In this document: positions 34,099-44,128 of the stretch, in pieces
How positions within the stretch are numbered: the stretch's first letter is position 1
Layout: every line of letters begins with the position of its first letter
DNA from: Leisingera aquimarina DSM 24565
GTDB lineage: Bacteria > Pseudomonadota > Alphaproteobacteria > Rhodobacterales > Rhodobacteraceae
Assembly (NCBI RefSeq): GCF_000473165.1
Contig: NZ_KI421504.1
Coordinates: 3,386,094 to 3,450,093, forward strand
Reading direction: 5' to 3'
DNA: 64,000 bases
The notes under the pieces: model-generated
Seen by the model: only the letters and a program-made list of their open reading frames with translations
What the model was told of the DNA's origin: nothing
Database searches by the model: none
Translations under genes and position numbers: made by a program

Positions 34099-36132
34099 AT
34101 GGACCGCAAGCAGATCATTGATGCCCAGCAGAACGGCAACAAGGCGGAAGCCTTTGAAGCCTTTGATGATATTCCTGCCAACCCGAACCTCGGCCGCACC
34201 ATCGGCGATGTGATCGCCAGCCGCTATGGCCGCCGGGAGATGCTGAAAGGCATGCTGGGGGTCTCAGCCTCCACCGTCCTGTTCGGCGCCACCGCCCTCA
34301 CAGCGCCGCGCCAGGCCACCGCAACCGGCACGGCTGGTACAAGCCGCTATGCCTTTGATGAACTGGCCTGGGGCAATGACAAGACCCACCATGTGGCCGA
34401 GGGCTATGACGCAGATATCCTGCTGCGCTGGGGCGACCCGGTCACTGCCGATGCGCCGGACTTCGACGTGATGCACCAGACGGCCGGGGCCCAGCTGCAG
34501 CAGTTCGGCTACAACAACGACTATGTCGGCTTTACCCCGCTGAACGCCGAAGGCACCCGCGGGCTGCTGTGCGTGAACCACGAATACACCAATGAAGAGG
34601 TGATGTTCCCCGCCCTCGGCCGCCAGGACAAAGCAGACTTCTCCGGCATGACACGCGAGCTGGTGGATATCGAAATGGCTGCGCATGGCGGCTCGGTGGT
34701 GGAAATCGCCCGCGGCGCGGACGGCAAATGGGCCGTGGTCCGGGACGCCAGGATGAACCGCCGCATCTCGCCGCTGAACACCGTGATGACCATTGACGGG
34801 CCCGCTGCGGGCCATGCCCGGATGCAAACCATTGCAGATCCCAGCGGCGCACAGGTCATCGGCACATTGAACAACTGCGCCGGCGGCATGACCCCCTGGG
34901 GCACTTGGCTGATGGCCGAGGAGAACTTCCACGGCTATTTCTGGACGGACAAGCTAGACGCAGACGGCAATCCGGACCTGTCGGATCAGCCTGAGGCCGC
35001 GCAGATGAAACGCTATGGTGTGCCAGGCCGCTGGTATGCCTGGGGCAAATTCCACGACCGCTTCAACATCGACAAGGAACCCAATGAGGCCAACCGTTTC
35101 GGCTGGGTTGTCGAGGTTGATCCGCGCAATCCGGAGGCCAAGCCGGTCAAACACACTGCGCTGGGCCGCTTCCGGCACGAAGGCGCGGAGACGGCGACCT
35201 CCAAGGATGGCCATCTGGTGGTCTACATGGGGGATGATGCGCGGTTCGACTACCAATACAAATATGTCTCCACGGGCGTGGTGTCGGACGACCCGGCGGC
35301 CAATTCAAACCTGCTGCGCGACGGCACGCTTTACGCAGCCCGTTTTGACGCAGACGGCAGTGTTCACTGGCTGCCGCTGGTGCATGGCGAGGGTCCGCTG
35401 ACGGCTGAGAACGGCTTTGCCAGCCAGGGTGACGTTCTGATCGACGCGCGCCTGGCGGCGGATGCGCTGGGGGCGACGCCGATGGACCGCCCCGAAGACG
35501 CAGCCCCCCGCGGCGACGGCACTGCCTATATCATGCTGACCAACAACGCCCGCCGCGAAGCTGGCCGGACCGATGCAGCCAACCCGCGGGCAGAGTCGCG
35601 CTTCGGCCATATCATCGAAATCAAGGAAGACGGCGGTGACCATGCAGCAACCTGCGGCAGGTGGTCGATCCTGGTGAAATGCGGGGATCCGCAGATTGCC
35701 GAAGTGGGCGCTGCATGGAACCCGGAAACCTCGGAAAACGGCTGGTTCGGATCACCCGACAATTGCGCTTTTGACGCTGATGGCCGCCTCTGGGTCGCCA
35801 CCGACCAAGGACGGAAGTGGGACAAGACCGGCAAGTCGGACGGGCTGTACGGGGTTGAGACCGAAGGAAGCCTGCGCGGCCATTCCAAGCTGTTCTTCCG
35901 CTGTCCGGCAGGCGGAGAGCTGTGCGGCCCCTATTTCGCGCCGGATGGCGAGACATTGTTTCTGGCGGTGCAGCATCCGGGCACCGATGGCACCAAGGCG
36001 CTGGAAGGGTTTGAGCGCGCGTCGACATTTGAGGATCCCGCCACACGCTGGCCGGATTTCGACCCGGAAATGCCGCCCCGCCCCGCGGTGGTAGTGGTGA
36101 CCAGACAGGGCGGCGGCAAAATCGCCGCCTGA
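34099..36132 (+). CDS. phoX: PhoX-family alkaline phosphatase
   Basis: 677 residues. A long leader with twin-arginine-like motif (GRREMLKGMLGVSAST) about 45 residues in suggests Tat export. Conserved PhoX segments include LLCVNHEYTNEEVMFP, NNCAGGMTPWGTWLMAEENF and WVATDQGRKWDKTGK. PhoX enzymes use calcium and iron, the cysteine of NNCAGG being a metal ligand, and release phosphate from organic esters; they are common in marine bacteria. ATG 34099 follows GGAG; an alternative start at 34042 is possible. No convincing Pho box was found upstream. Confidence 0.92.
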   Translation: MDRKQIIDAQQNGNKAEAFEAFDDIPANPNLGRTIGDVIASRYGRREMLKGMLGVSASTVLFGATALTAPRQATATGTAGTSRYAFDELAWGNDKTHHVAEGYDADILLRWGDPVTADAPDFDVMHQTAGAQLQQFGYNNDYVGFTPLNAEGTRGLLCVNHEYTNEEVMFPALGRQDKADFSGMTRELVDIEMAAHGGSVVEIARGADGKWAVVRDARMNRRISPLNTVMTIDGPAAGHARMQTIADPSGAQVIGTLNNCAGGMTPWGTWLMAEENFHGYFWTDKLDADGNPDLSDQPEAAQMKRYGVPGRWYAWGKFHDRFNIDKEPNEANRFGWVVEVDPRNPEAKPVKHTALGRFRHEGAETATSKDGHLVVYMGDDARFDYQYKYVSTGVVSDDPAANSNLLRDGTLYAARFDADGSVHWLPLVHGEGPLTAENGFASQGDVLIDARLAADALGATPMDRPEDAAPRGDGTAYIMLTNNARREAGRTDAANPRAESRFGHIIEIKEDGGDHAATCGRWSILVKCGDPQIAEVGAAWNPETSENGWFGSPDNCAFDADGRLWVATDQGRKWDKTGKSDGLYGVETEGSLRGHSKLFFRCPAGGELCGPYFAPDGETLFLAVQHPGTDGTKALEGFERASTFEDPATRWPDFDPEMPPRPAVVVVTRQGGGKIAA

Positions 36133-36286
36133 GATGAAGTTCAATCGTTTCCAAGCGGAGCGCACCCCTGCCAGGGCGCGCACAGGTTTTCGCCCTGACG
36201 GGCCGGCTGCTGCCAGACGCACGCGATTGTGAGACACCTGCCGCCTGCTGTGCCGTAAAGCAAGGAATGCCAACTGGAGGTCCGTG

Positions 36287-36757
36287 ATGCATTTGAAACG
36301 CCTGGCCACTGCCCTGATCCTTGCAGCCTCTGCCGCCGCAGCCGGAAATATCGCGCCACGCGACGGCTGGGCCGTGCATGAGACGTCCAAGCCTTATGAA
36401 CAGCTGATCCAGGACGTCAAAGCCGCAGCCAAGGCCGAGGGCCTGGGGGTGGTGACCCAGGCAGGCCCCACCAAGGCCGCTGCCGCCCGCGGCATTACCA
36501 TACCCGGAAACCGGGTGATCGGTCTGTTCAACAACGATTTCGCGGTCAAAATCCTGGCGCTCTCCACCGCCGCAATGATCGAAGCGCCGGTACGCTTGTA
36601 TGTCACCGGGGAAGAGAACGGCAGTGCAACGCTCGCCTACAAACTGCCCTCTCATGTCTTTGCACCCTACGCGGACGAGGGCGGAGACGCGCTGGCCGCC
36701 CTGGCAAACCAGCTGGACCAGCGCTTTGCACGGATCGCAAGGCAGGCAATCCAGTAA
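36287..36757 (+). CDS. Exported DUF302 protein
   Basis: 156 residues. Signal peptide (LATALILAASAAAAGN) and a DUF302 domain: SKPYEQLIQDVKAAAKAEGL, GLFNNDFAVKILALS, and MIEAPVRLYVTGEENGSATL. DUF302 proteins are small alpha/beta proteins of unknown function. ATG 36287 is 6 bases after TGGAGG; the preceding codon is an alternative GTG. A short non-coding gap of 154 bp separates it from phoX. Confidence 0.85.
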   Translation: MHLKRLATALILAASAAAAGNIAPRDGWAVHETSKPYEQLIQDVKAAAKAEGLGVVTQAGPTKAAAARGITIPGNRVIGLFNNDFAVKILALSTAAMIEAPVRLYVTGEENGSATLAYKLPSHVFAPYADEGGDALAALANQLDQRFARIARQAIQ

Positions 36758-36766
36758 CCCGCCCGG

Positions 36767-36820
36767 CTTCTTTCTGGTCAAAAATACCTCTGCCGGAGGC
36801 ATGGCGCATGAAATGCGCCA
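36767..36820. repeat. Dispersed intergenic repeat, copy C
   Basis: A TTCTTTCTGGTCAAAAATAC core followed by CTCTGCCGGAGG and a perfect 8-bp hairpin TGGCGCAT/ATGCGCCA (36802-36820). It sits between the DUF302 gene and the ThDP enzyme gene. Confidence 0.65.
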
Positions 36821-36917
36821 AAATCCGCCGCAGCATTTCTCACACTGGCGTGAGAGGGCTTGCGCGCCGCCGCATCCTCGGCAATCTGGCGGTAAATCAA
36901 CGGATTGGACGGACAAG

Positions 36918-38531
36918 ATGACAGAGACCCTTCGCGCTGCCGATGTTCTCGCCCGGCGCCTGTATGAGGCGGGCTGCCGTCATGCCTTTGGAATGCCTGG
37001 CGGCGAGGTGTTGACTCTGGTGGATGCCCTGACACGCGCAGGCATCACTTTTCACCTGGCCAAGCATGAAAACTGCGCAGGATTCATCGGCGAAGGGGTG
37101 CATCACGCCGATGGCGCACCGGTCATATTGGTTGCAACCCTTGGCCCCGGCGCGCTGAACGGCATCAATGTGGTTGCCAATGCCCATCAGGACCGGGTGC
37201 CCATGCTGGTTCTGACAGGCTGCATCGATGCGCCGGAGGAGCAGAGCTATACCCATCAGGTGCTCGACCACAGGGCAGTATTCACGCCGATCACCAAGGC
37301 AACCTTTCGTTTAGACGCCGAAGCTGCCGATCTGATCGCCGACAAGGCTGTTGCCATCGCAACCGAGGCACGTAACGGCCCGGTGCATATCGACGTGCCG
37401 ATCTCAGTGGCAGATGCGCCGGCCAGGGACCGGAACGTCCGCCGCGCGCCCGCAAGTGCAGCCGTGCCAAGCGGCGAAGCCCTGGCGCAGGCGCAGTCCT
37501 GGCTGACAGCGGCAGAGCGCCCGCTGGCGGTGATCGGCCTGGATGCGCTGCAGGAAAACGCCAGCGCCGCCATCCGTTCCTTCATCGAAAAACACCAGGT
37601 CCCTTTTGTCACCACCTACAAGGCCAAGGGGGTCATTCCTGAAGATCACCCGCTGTGCCTTGGCGGCACGGGCCTGTCGCCGCTGGCGGACAAACACCTG
37701 CTGCCGCTGGTGCAAGAGGCCGATCTTATCCTCTCCATCGGCTATGACCCGATTGAGATGCGCCCCGGCTGGCGCAATGTCTGGGAGGTGGAGACCCAAA
37801 ACGTGATCGACATCGCGCCAGAGGCCAACACACACTACATGCATCAGGCCGGACTGAACTTCCTGACCGCCATCGCGCCAACGCTGGCGGCTCTCTCCGA
37901 AGACACGGCCCCACGCGAAACCTGGGCCAATGGCCGCCCCGCCGCCGTGAAAGCGGCCCTGGCCGGCGCCTTCCCTCGCGACGACGCATGGGGTCCAGCG
38001 GGCGTCATTGCCGAATGCAGCGCCACCTTGCCGCCGGAGACCCTTGCCACTGCCGACAGCGGCGCACACCGGATCCTGCTGAGCCAGATGTGGGAGTGTT
38101 CTGAACCACGCGGGCTGATCCAGTCTTCGGCGCTCTGCACCATGGGCTGCGCGGTGCCGATGGCAATCGGGCGCAAACTGGCGCAGCCGGACCGGCCCGT
38201 TGTCAGCTTCTCCGGCGATGCCGGCTTCCTGATGGTGGCAGGGGAACTCTCCACTACAGCAGAACTTGGCGTTGCGCCCATCTTCGTGGTCTTCGCCGAT
38301 GCCAGCCTTGCCCTGATCGAGTTGAAACAGCGCCAGCGCCAGTTCGCCAATGGCGGAGTGGATTTCGCAGAGCATGACTTTGCCGCCATGGGCCAGGCCT
38401 TTGGCGGCAACGGGGTGACGGTCACTAACCGTGCGGAATTGCGCGCCGCCCTGCAGGACGCGATGAAAGCAAACACATTCACCGTCATTTCGGCAGTGAT
38501 CGAGCGCGGAGGCTATGATGGCCGGATCTGA
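36918..38531 (+). CDS. Thiamine-diphosphate-dependent enzyme, acetolactate synthase-like
   Basis: 537 residues with three ThDP-enzyme domains: pyrimidine-binding (GMPGGEVLTLVDAL, conserved Glu in LAKHENCAGFIGE), central, and PP-binding. The metal motif is atypical: GDAGFLMVAGE in place of GDG and VFADASLAL where most relatives have an N-N pair. Metal and cofactor binding may be altered. It overlaps the CaiB/BaiF CoA-transferase gene by 17 bases, so the two likely act on related substrates. The pairing recalls oxalyl-CoA decarboxylase with formyl-CoA transferase, but the sequence does not look like Oxc. The substrate is unknown. ATG 36918 begins the conserved domain; the longer frame is repeat DNA. 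Confidence 0.82.
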   Translation: MTETLRAADVLARRLYEAGCRHAFGMPGGEVLTLVDALTRAGITFHLAKHENCAGFIGEGVHHADGAPVILVATLGPGALNGINVVANAHQDRVPMLVLTGCIDAPEEQSYTHQVLDHRAVFTPITKATFRLDAEAADLIADKAVAIATEARNGPVHIDVPISVADAPARDRNVRRAPASAAVPSGEALAQAQSWLTAAERPLAVIGLDALQENASAAIRSFIEKHQVPFVTTYKAKGVIPEDHPLCLGGTGLSPLADKHLLPLVQEADLILSIGYDPIEMRPGWRNVWEVETQNVIDIAPEANTHYMHQAGLNFLTAIAPTLAALSEDTAPRETWANGRPAAVKAALAGAFPRDDAWGPAGVIAECSATLPPETLATADSGAHRILLSQMWECSEPRGLIQSSALCTMGCAVPMAIGRKLAQPDRPVVSFSGDAGFLMVAGELSTTAELGVAPIFVVFADASLALIELKQRQRQFANGGVDFAEHDFAAMGQAFGGNGVTVTNRAELRAALQDAMKANTFTVISAVIERGGYDGRI

Positions 38532-39717
38532 TCTTCTTCCCCATGGCGCCCTCAAAGGCGTCAAGGTGCTGGATCTCTCCCGCATCTTGGCAGGCCCCAC
38601 CTGCACCCAGCTTCTGGGTGACCTCGGCGCCACCGTGATCAAGGTGGAAAACCCAAAGACCGGCGGCGATGACACCCGCCAGTGGGGCCCGCCCTATGTG
38701 ACCGATGCAGACGGCAATCTATCCGACCTGTCGGCCTATTTCATGGCCGCCAACCGCAACAAACGCTCGGTTGCCATTGATATCGCAACAGAAGACGGCC
38801 AGCAGGCCATCCGCCGCCTGGCAGCAGAAGCCGACATCCTGATCGAGAATTTCAAGCCCGGCGGACTGGCGAAATACGGGCTGGACTATGCCAGCCTCAA
38901 GGATGAACTGCCGGGCCTGATCTACTGCTCAATCTCCGGCTATGGCCAGACTGGCCCCAACAGCCACAAGCCCGGCTATGACATCATGGCGCAGGGCTTT
39001 GGCGGCATCATGTCTCTGACCGGCGAACCAGAGGGCCAGCCGATGAAGGCCGGTGTTGGCATTGCTGACGTCATGTGCGGCATGTATGCCTGTATCGGCA
39101 TCCTCAGCGCCCTGCACCACCGCGAAAAGACCGGCGAAGGCCAGCAGATTGATCTCGCCCTTGTCGATGCGCAGATCGCCTGGCTGATCAACGAAGGCGT
39201 CGCCTATCTAAACACAGGCCAGAACCCCAAACGCCGCGGCAATGAGCATCCCAGCATCATGCCCTATGGCGTTTACGAGACCTCGGACGCCCATGTGATC
39301 CTTGCGGTGGGCAACGACAGCCAGTTCCAGCGCTTCATGGAATTCCTCAAGCTGGAAGGCCTGGCCGAGGATCCGCGCTTTGCCACCAACCCGGCCCGGC
39401 TGCAGCACCGTGACGCGTTGAATGCGATCCTGATCCCCTCGGTGCAGCGCTTTACCACGGATGAGGTTCTGGGCGCGATGGACGCCCGCAAGGTTTCCGC
39501 CGGCCCGGTGCAGAATCTGGAGACGCTGTTTGCCACCGGTCAGGTCGCGGCCCGCGAAATGGCCATCGGCATGGATACCGCAGCCGGCCCGGTCAAACTG
39601 CTGGGCAACCCGCTGAATTTCTCCCGCACGCCGGTAACATACCGCCATGCGCCGCCCCGCTGCGGCGAGGCGACAGAGGAGATTCTGGGGGCAAGCGCCC
39701 CCTTTGGAGACCCGTGA
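38515..39717 (+). CDS. CaiB/BaiF-family CoA-transferase (class III)
   Basis: 400 residues. The N-terminal GVKVLDLSRILAGPTCTQLL, the segment MAANRNKRSVAIDI and the catalytic Asp in KPGYDIMAQGFGG identify the family. These enzymes move CoA between carboxylic acids through a covalent Asp-CoA intermediate. It overlaps the preceding ThDP enzyme gene by 17 bases, with GCGGAGG before ATG 38515 (or the next Met at 38518), so they are probably co-expressed. Donor and acceptor acids are not evident. Confidence 0.9.
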   Translation: MMAGSDLLPHGALKGVKVLDLSRILAGPTCTQLLGDLGATVIKVENPKTGGDDTRQWGPPYVTDADGNLSDLSAYFMAANRNKRSVAIDIATEDGQQAIRRLAAEADILIENFKPGGLAKYGLDYASLKDELPGLIYCSISGYGQTGPNSHKPGYDIMAQGFGGIMSLTGEPEGQPMKAGVGIADVMCGMYACIGILSALHHREKTGEGQQIDLALVDAQIAWLINEGVAYLNTGQNPKRRGNEHPSIMPYGVYETSDAHVILAVGNDSQFQRFMEFLKLEGLAEDPRFATNPARLQHRDALNAILIPSVQRFTTDEVLGAMDARKVSAGPVQNLETLFATGQVAAREMAIGMDTAAGPVKLLGNPLNFSRTPVTYRHAPPRCGEATEEILGASAPFGDP

Positions 39718-39977
39718 CCACGCAGATCCGCGGCGGCTTTCCGCCAAGTGTTACAATTTCCGGCAAATCACCGCCAAAACGGCGATGATTTCGCCGCCCG
39801 TTACCCCTTCCGCTTGCAAAAATTTCCCCGGAAATCTTACACATCCGGCGAATTTGACTGTCAGGCACACACAGGCCATCACCAAACCGCGAGCGGGGTT
39901 CGCCCGGACCAATCCGATGAACTACTCTTTCATCAGGACACGGAACCCGCGCTTAATTTGAGAAAGATTGGACTCCC

Positions 39978-41339
39978 ATGATGCATGATATTTTCGGCCA
40001 AGACAGCAGCCTGACCGATGCAGCGGCGCTGCAGGATTGGAATGCCGTGCAGATGGGGGTTCTGGCCCACGCCGCTGTCACCGCAGATCATCTTGGCGCG
40101 GTGCTGAAGTCGGCGCCTGAGTTTGCCTTGGCCCATGCGATCAAGGGGCTGTCCCTGCTGATGCTGGGCCGCAGGGAACTGCTGCCGACCGCGCAGGAGG
40201 CCTTGCGCGACGCCAAGGCGCAGTACGAGGGCGCTTTGCCGCGCGAGCGCAAATATGTTGATGCGTTGGAAAACTGGCTGGCCGGCCGCCCCAGCCAGGC
40301 AATCCGGCGGATGGAAGAAGTGCTGGATATGTTCCCGCAGGACACACTGGCGATGAAGCTCAGCCACGGTATCCGCTTTATTCTTGGCGACCCGGAAGGG
40401 ATGCGTGCTTCCGTTGAGCGGGTGATACCGGCTTACGCGCCGGATCACGCGGGCCGCGGTTATCTGTTGGGCTGCCACTCCTTTTCGCTGGAGGAAACCG
40501 GCGAATTTGAACGCGCGGCCAATGCAGGCCGCCAGGCGCTGTGGATGGCACCCGACGATGCCTGGGGGTTGCATGCGGTGGCGCATGTGCATGACATGAC
40601 CGGCAACGCCAAATCGGGGCTGGAATGGCTGCATGGCCGCGAGGAGGCCTGGGCCCATTGCAACAACTTCCGCTATCACGTCTGGTGGCACAAGGCGCTG
40701 ATGCATCTGGACCTGGGCCAGATGGACGAAGCATTGGCGCTGTATGATACCGAAGTGCGCAAAGATAAGACCGACGATTACCGCGACATCTCCAATGCCA
40801 CTTCGCTGCTGGCGCGACTGGAGCTGGAAGGCGTCAATGCCGGCACCCGCTGGGAGGAGCTGTCGGAACTCTGTGCCAACCGCACCGAAGACGGCAGCCT
40901 GATTTTTGCCGATCTGCACTATCTTCTGGCCCTTACCGGCCACCGCAAGGAAGACGCCCACAAGCTGGTTCAGCGCATTCACGCCGACGCCGAACAGGGC
41001 GGGTCTGAGGCCTGCGAACGCATGGGCAATCCTGGCTGTGCTGCCGCCGATGGCCTTGAAGCCTTTGGCGACGGCAATTACAAATCCGCTTTCAACCATT
41101 TGTCCGCGGCCCGCGGCGGCATGCAGCTGGCCGGCGGCAGCCACGCGCAACGCGATGTTTTCGAACGCATTACCATTGATGCTGGCCTGCGCGCAGGACA
41201 GCTTGACGCGGTCGAGGCAATCCTGGATGACCGCCGTGCCAAACGCGGCGGCGCCGAAGACAATTATGCACTTGCCCGCCGCACCCTGATCGCCGAAGGC
41301 CGGAACGCTCCCGGTGCTGCAAGCGTTCCTGCTGAATAA
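39978..41339 (+). CDS. Tetratricopeptide-repeat protein (TTC38-like)
   Basis: 453 residues, soluble, without signal peptide. It consists of helical repeats (for example LAHAIKGLSLLMLGRRELLP, GRQALWMAPDDAWGLHAVAH and ALMHLDLGQMDEALALYD), similar to the TTC38 family whose role is unknown. It ends 24 bp before opgC and may be transcribed with the opg genes. The 260 bp before it hold only AT-richer DNA and short imperfect hairpins. Confidence 0.8.
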   Translation: MMHDIFGQDSSLTDAAALQDWNAVQMGVLAHAAVTADHLGAVLKSAPEFALAHAIKGLSLLMLGRRELLPTAQEALRDAKAQYEGALPRERKYVDALENWLAGRPSQAIRRMEEVLDMFPQDTLAMKLSHGIRFILGDPEGMRASVERVIPAYAPDHAGRGYLLGCHSFSLEETGEFERAANAGRQALWMAPDDAWGLHAVAHVHDMTGNAKSGLEWLHGREEAWAHCNNFRYHVWWHKALMHLDLGQMDEALALYDTEVRKDKTDDYRDISNATSLLARLELEGVNAGTRWEELSELCANRTEDGSLIFADLHYLLALTGHRKEDAHKLVQRIHADAEQGGSEACERMGNPGCAAADGLEAFGDGNYKSAFNHLSAARGGMQLAGGSHAQRDVFERITIDAGLRAGQLDAVEAILDDRRAKRGGAEDNYALARRTLIAEGRNAPGAASVPAE

Positions 41340-41363
41340 GACCTTCAAGGACCAAAAACACAG

Positions 41364-42623
41364 ATGTCCAGCGTTGCGCCCTTCCCCGGGCCTCAGAAAG
41401 ACCCGGCTGCCAACCGCGCAGCCCCCCCGCCGCAAGCGGCGCAGCCGCGTGTGCGCGACCCGCGGCTCGACTTTTACCGCGGCATTGCGATGTTCATTAT
41501 CCTGACGGCCCATATTCCGGGCAACCGCTGGACCGGCTGGATCCCGGCGCGGTTCGGATTTTCGGACGCAACCGAGATCTTTGTGTTCTGTTCCGGCATG
41601 GCCTCGGCCATTGCCTTTGGCGGCTCCTTTGCACGACAGGGCTGGTGGCTGGGCACGGCTCGCGTTGCCTTTCGCTGCTGGCAGGTGTTCTGGGCGCATA
41701 TCGGCCTGTTCTTCTTCATCGCCATGTCGCTGGCGGCGATCGATGTCTATGGCGGGTTTGAAAAGAGCTATATCAACTCGCTGAACCTGGGCCATTTCTT
41801 CAAGGACCCGGCGCCGCAGCTGGTGGGGCTGTTCACCCTGACCTATGTGCCGAACTACTTTGACATCCTGCCGATGTATCTGGTGGTGCTGATGCTGATG
41901 CCGCTGATGATGGCGCTGGAGAAAGTAGGGCTTTGGGCTGTGGCCGCCGTATCCGTGCTGATCTGGCTGACCGCAAACCCCTATATGATCGGTCTGGGTC
42001 CTGATGGCCTGTCGCTGCCCGCAGAACCCTGGTCGGAACGGGAATGGTTCTTCAACCCCTTCGGCTGGCAGCTGCTGTTCTTCACCGGCTTTGCCTTTAT
42101 GAAAGGCTGGCTGCCGAAGCCGCCGGCCTCCAAAGTGCTGATCGTGCTGGCCGCCGCGTTCCTAATCCTGTCGGCGCCTTATGGCTCGTGGAAAGTCTTT
42201 ACCTGGGTCAAAGCCGCCAGCCCGGAACTGGCTGATTTGATCAAGCCGGGCCGCGACGCCATCGGCGAGTGGCGCGAAAAAACCGACTTCGGCCTGCTGC
42301 GCTATACCCACTTCCTGGCGCTGGCCTATCTCGGCTGGGTCGCCGCGGGGGAAGGCGGCAAGCGGCTGATCGCATCCGGCACTTCTGCCGCGGCGCGTAT
42401 CTGGGCGGTGCTGCTGCAGATCATCACCAAAGTCGGCCAGCAATCGCTTGCGGTGTTTGTCTTCTCCATGGCGCTGGCCCGATTGATCGGCTTTGCGCTT
42501 GACCAGACCGACCGCGCAGTTATGACCACGGCATTCGCCAATCTGTTTGGCTTTTTCCTAATCATTGGTTGCGCTTACGGCGCTGCCTGGTTCAAGTCCC
42601 AGCCATGGAGAGCCAAGAAATGA
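41364..42623 (+). CDS. opgC: OpgC-type membrane acyltransferase for periplasmic glucans
   Basis: 419 residues, about ten membrane helices. The early motif RDPRLDFYRGIAMFIILTAH and FVFCSGMASAIAFGGSF are typical of OpgC, which adds succinyl groups to osmoregulated periplasmic glucans. It overlaps opgG as ATGA. Its first 35 residues are a Pro/Ala-rich cytoplasmic extension. Confidence 0.9.
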   Translation: MSSVAPFPGPQKDPAANRAAPPPQAAQPRVRDPRLDFYRGIAMFIILTAHIPGNRWTGWIPARFGFSDATEIFVFCSGMASAIAFGGSFARQGWWLGTARVAFRCWQVFWAHIGLFFFIAMSLAAIDVYGGFEKSYINSLNLGHFFKDPAPQLVGLFTLTYVPNYFDILPMYLVVLMLMPLMMALEKVGLWAVAAVSVLIWLTANPYMIGLGPDGLSLPAEPWSEREWFFNPFGWQLLFFTGFAFMKGWLPKPPASKVLIVLAAAFLILSAPYGSWKVFTWVKAASPELADLIKPGRDAIGEWREKTDFGLLRYTHFLALAYLGWVAAGEGGKRLIASGTSAAARIWAVLLQIITKVGQQSLAVFVFSMALARLIGFALDQTDRAVMTTAFANLFGFFLIIGCAYGAAWFKSQPWRAKK

Positions 42624-44128
42624 GCTCTTTCTCCCGCCGTACCTTTCTGGCCGCCGCGCTTGGCAGCACCGCCCTGGCGGCAGTGCCGGCCCTTGCAAGC
42701 GAAGCCACGCCTTTTACCCGCAATGTGGTGGTGGCCAAGGCCCGCGCGCTGGTTGCGAAACCCTATGCCGAACGCCCGATGGTGCCGCAGGATTGGCTGG
42801 ACCAGTCTTATGACGACTATAAATCCCGCTGGTTCCGCACCAAGGATGCGCTGTGGTCCAAGACCGACCGCAGCTATAACGTCGATTTCTTCCTGCCCGG
42901 CCTCTATTTCCCGCGCGCCATCCAGATCAACACAGTGACAGATGGCATGGCGCAGCGGATAGGCTTTGACCTGTCGCTGTTCGACAAAAACGATAAGGCG
43001 CCGGATCTGACGACCGAGGGCGACCTGGGCTATTCCGGCCTGCGCCTGCGCACCGATCTGGATCACCGGGACAAAAAGACCGAATTCTGCGTCTTCCAGG
43101 GCGCCAGCTATTTCCGCGCCATCGGCACCGGCAACGCCTATGGGCTGTCGGCCCGCGGGCTGGCGTTGAAAACCGCTGACCCCGAAGGTGAGGAATTCCC
43201 TGAGTTCATCGAATTCTGGCTGGAAGCCCCTGCCCCCGGCCAGCGTTCGATGGTGGTGCATGCGCTGATGGATTCGCCCTCCGCGACCGGCGCCTACCGG
43301 TTCACAATCACCCCCGGCAGCAGCGCCGTGATGGATGTGGAAGCGACGCTGTTCGCGCGCGAGGAGCTGAGCCATGCAGGTCTTGCGCCGCTCACCTCGA
43401 TGTTCCTGTTCGACGCCACCAACCGCAACCGTTTCGACGACTTCCGCCCGGCGGTGCATGACAGCGACGGGCTGCTGGTGCTGAACGGCAATGGCGAAAC
43501 CCTGTGGCGGCCCTTGGCCAACCCCACGCGGCTCCAGGTCTCGTCCTTCGTCGATGAAAACCCGCAAGGGTTCGGCCTGATGCAGCGCCCGCGCAGGCTG
43601 TCGGAATTCAACGACCTGGAAGCCTTTTATCACAACCGCCCCTGCCTGTGGGTCGAACCCAAGGAAGACTGGGGCAAAGGTGCCGTCACTCTGGTTGAGA
43701 TCCCGGCGGACAAGGAAATCTACGACAACATCGTTGCCTACTGGCGGCCGCGTGAACCCTATGCCGCCGGGTCCGAGGTGAACCTGAATTACCGCCTCAC
43801 CTGGGGCGAAGAACCGGTGCTGTCGATGCCGCGGGTCATCGACACGGCAGAGGGTGCGCGAATCTTTGGCGGGCCGGGCCGGATCATGACCATCGATTTT
43901 GATGCCCATCCGCTATTCGACGGCGGCCCGGAGACTCTTGACGTCCACATCCACTCCCCCCATGTGGCGACCAGCGAAGGCGTGCTGCAGCGCAACCCGG
44001 AAACCGGCGGTCTGCGGCTGGCCTTCTACTTTGATCCCGGCGAGCGGGATCACGTCGAACTTCGCGCCCAGCTCAGGAAAGACGGCAATGCCGCTTCCGA
44101 GGTCTGGCTTTACAGGTGGACCGCATGA
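42620..44128 (+). CDS. opgG: Periplasmic glucan biosynthesis protein OpgG/OpgD
   Basis: 502 residues. Twin-arginine-like signal (FSRRTFLAAALGSTALAAVP). The rest is the MdoG domain: ARALVAKPYAERPMVPQDW, PGLYFPRAIQINTV, and NYRLTWGEEPVLS. It shapes or branches the glucan backbone in the periplasm. The Tat-like signal is also compatible with the OpgD paralogue, so the symbol is tentative. Both ends overlap neighbours by 4 bases (opgC and opgH). Confidence 0.9.
   Translation: MSSFSRRTFLAAALGSTALAAVPALASEATPFTRNVVVAKARALVAKPYAERPMVPQDWLDQSYDDYKSRWFRTKDALWSKTDRSYNVDFFLPGLYFPRAIQINTVTDGMAQRIGFDLSLFDKNDKAPDLTTEGDLGYSGLRLRTDLDHRDKKTEFCVFQGASYFRAIGTGNAYGLSARGLALKTADPEGEEFPEFIEFWLEAPAPGQRSMVVHALMDSPSATGAYRFTITPGSSAVMDVEATLFAREELSHAGLAPLTSMFLFDATNRNRFDDFRPAVHDSDGLLVLNGNGETLWRPLANPTRLQVSSFVDENPQGFGLMQRPRRLSEFNDLEAFYHNRPCLWVEPKEDWGKGAVTLVEIPADKEIYDNIVAYWRPREPYAAGSEVNLNYRLTWGEEPVLSMPRVIDTAEGARIFGGPGRIMTIDFDAHPLFDGGPETLDVHIHSPHVATSEGVLQRNPETGGLRLAFYFDPGERDHVELRAQLRKDGNAASEVWLYRWTA

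Noticed and set aside
39761-39792. Terminator after the CaiB/BaiF gene
   Set aside because: Only a 4-bp stem, a mismatch and a short T run; not convincing.
39933-41795. Long minus-strand reading frame of 620 codons opposite the TPR and opgC genes
   Set aside because: Shadow of high-GC coding sequence; composition is Gln/Arg/His-rich without domains, and the plus-strand genes are clearly recognisable.
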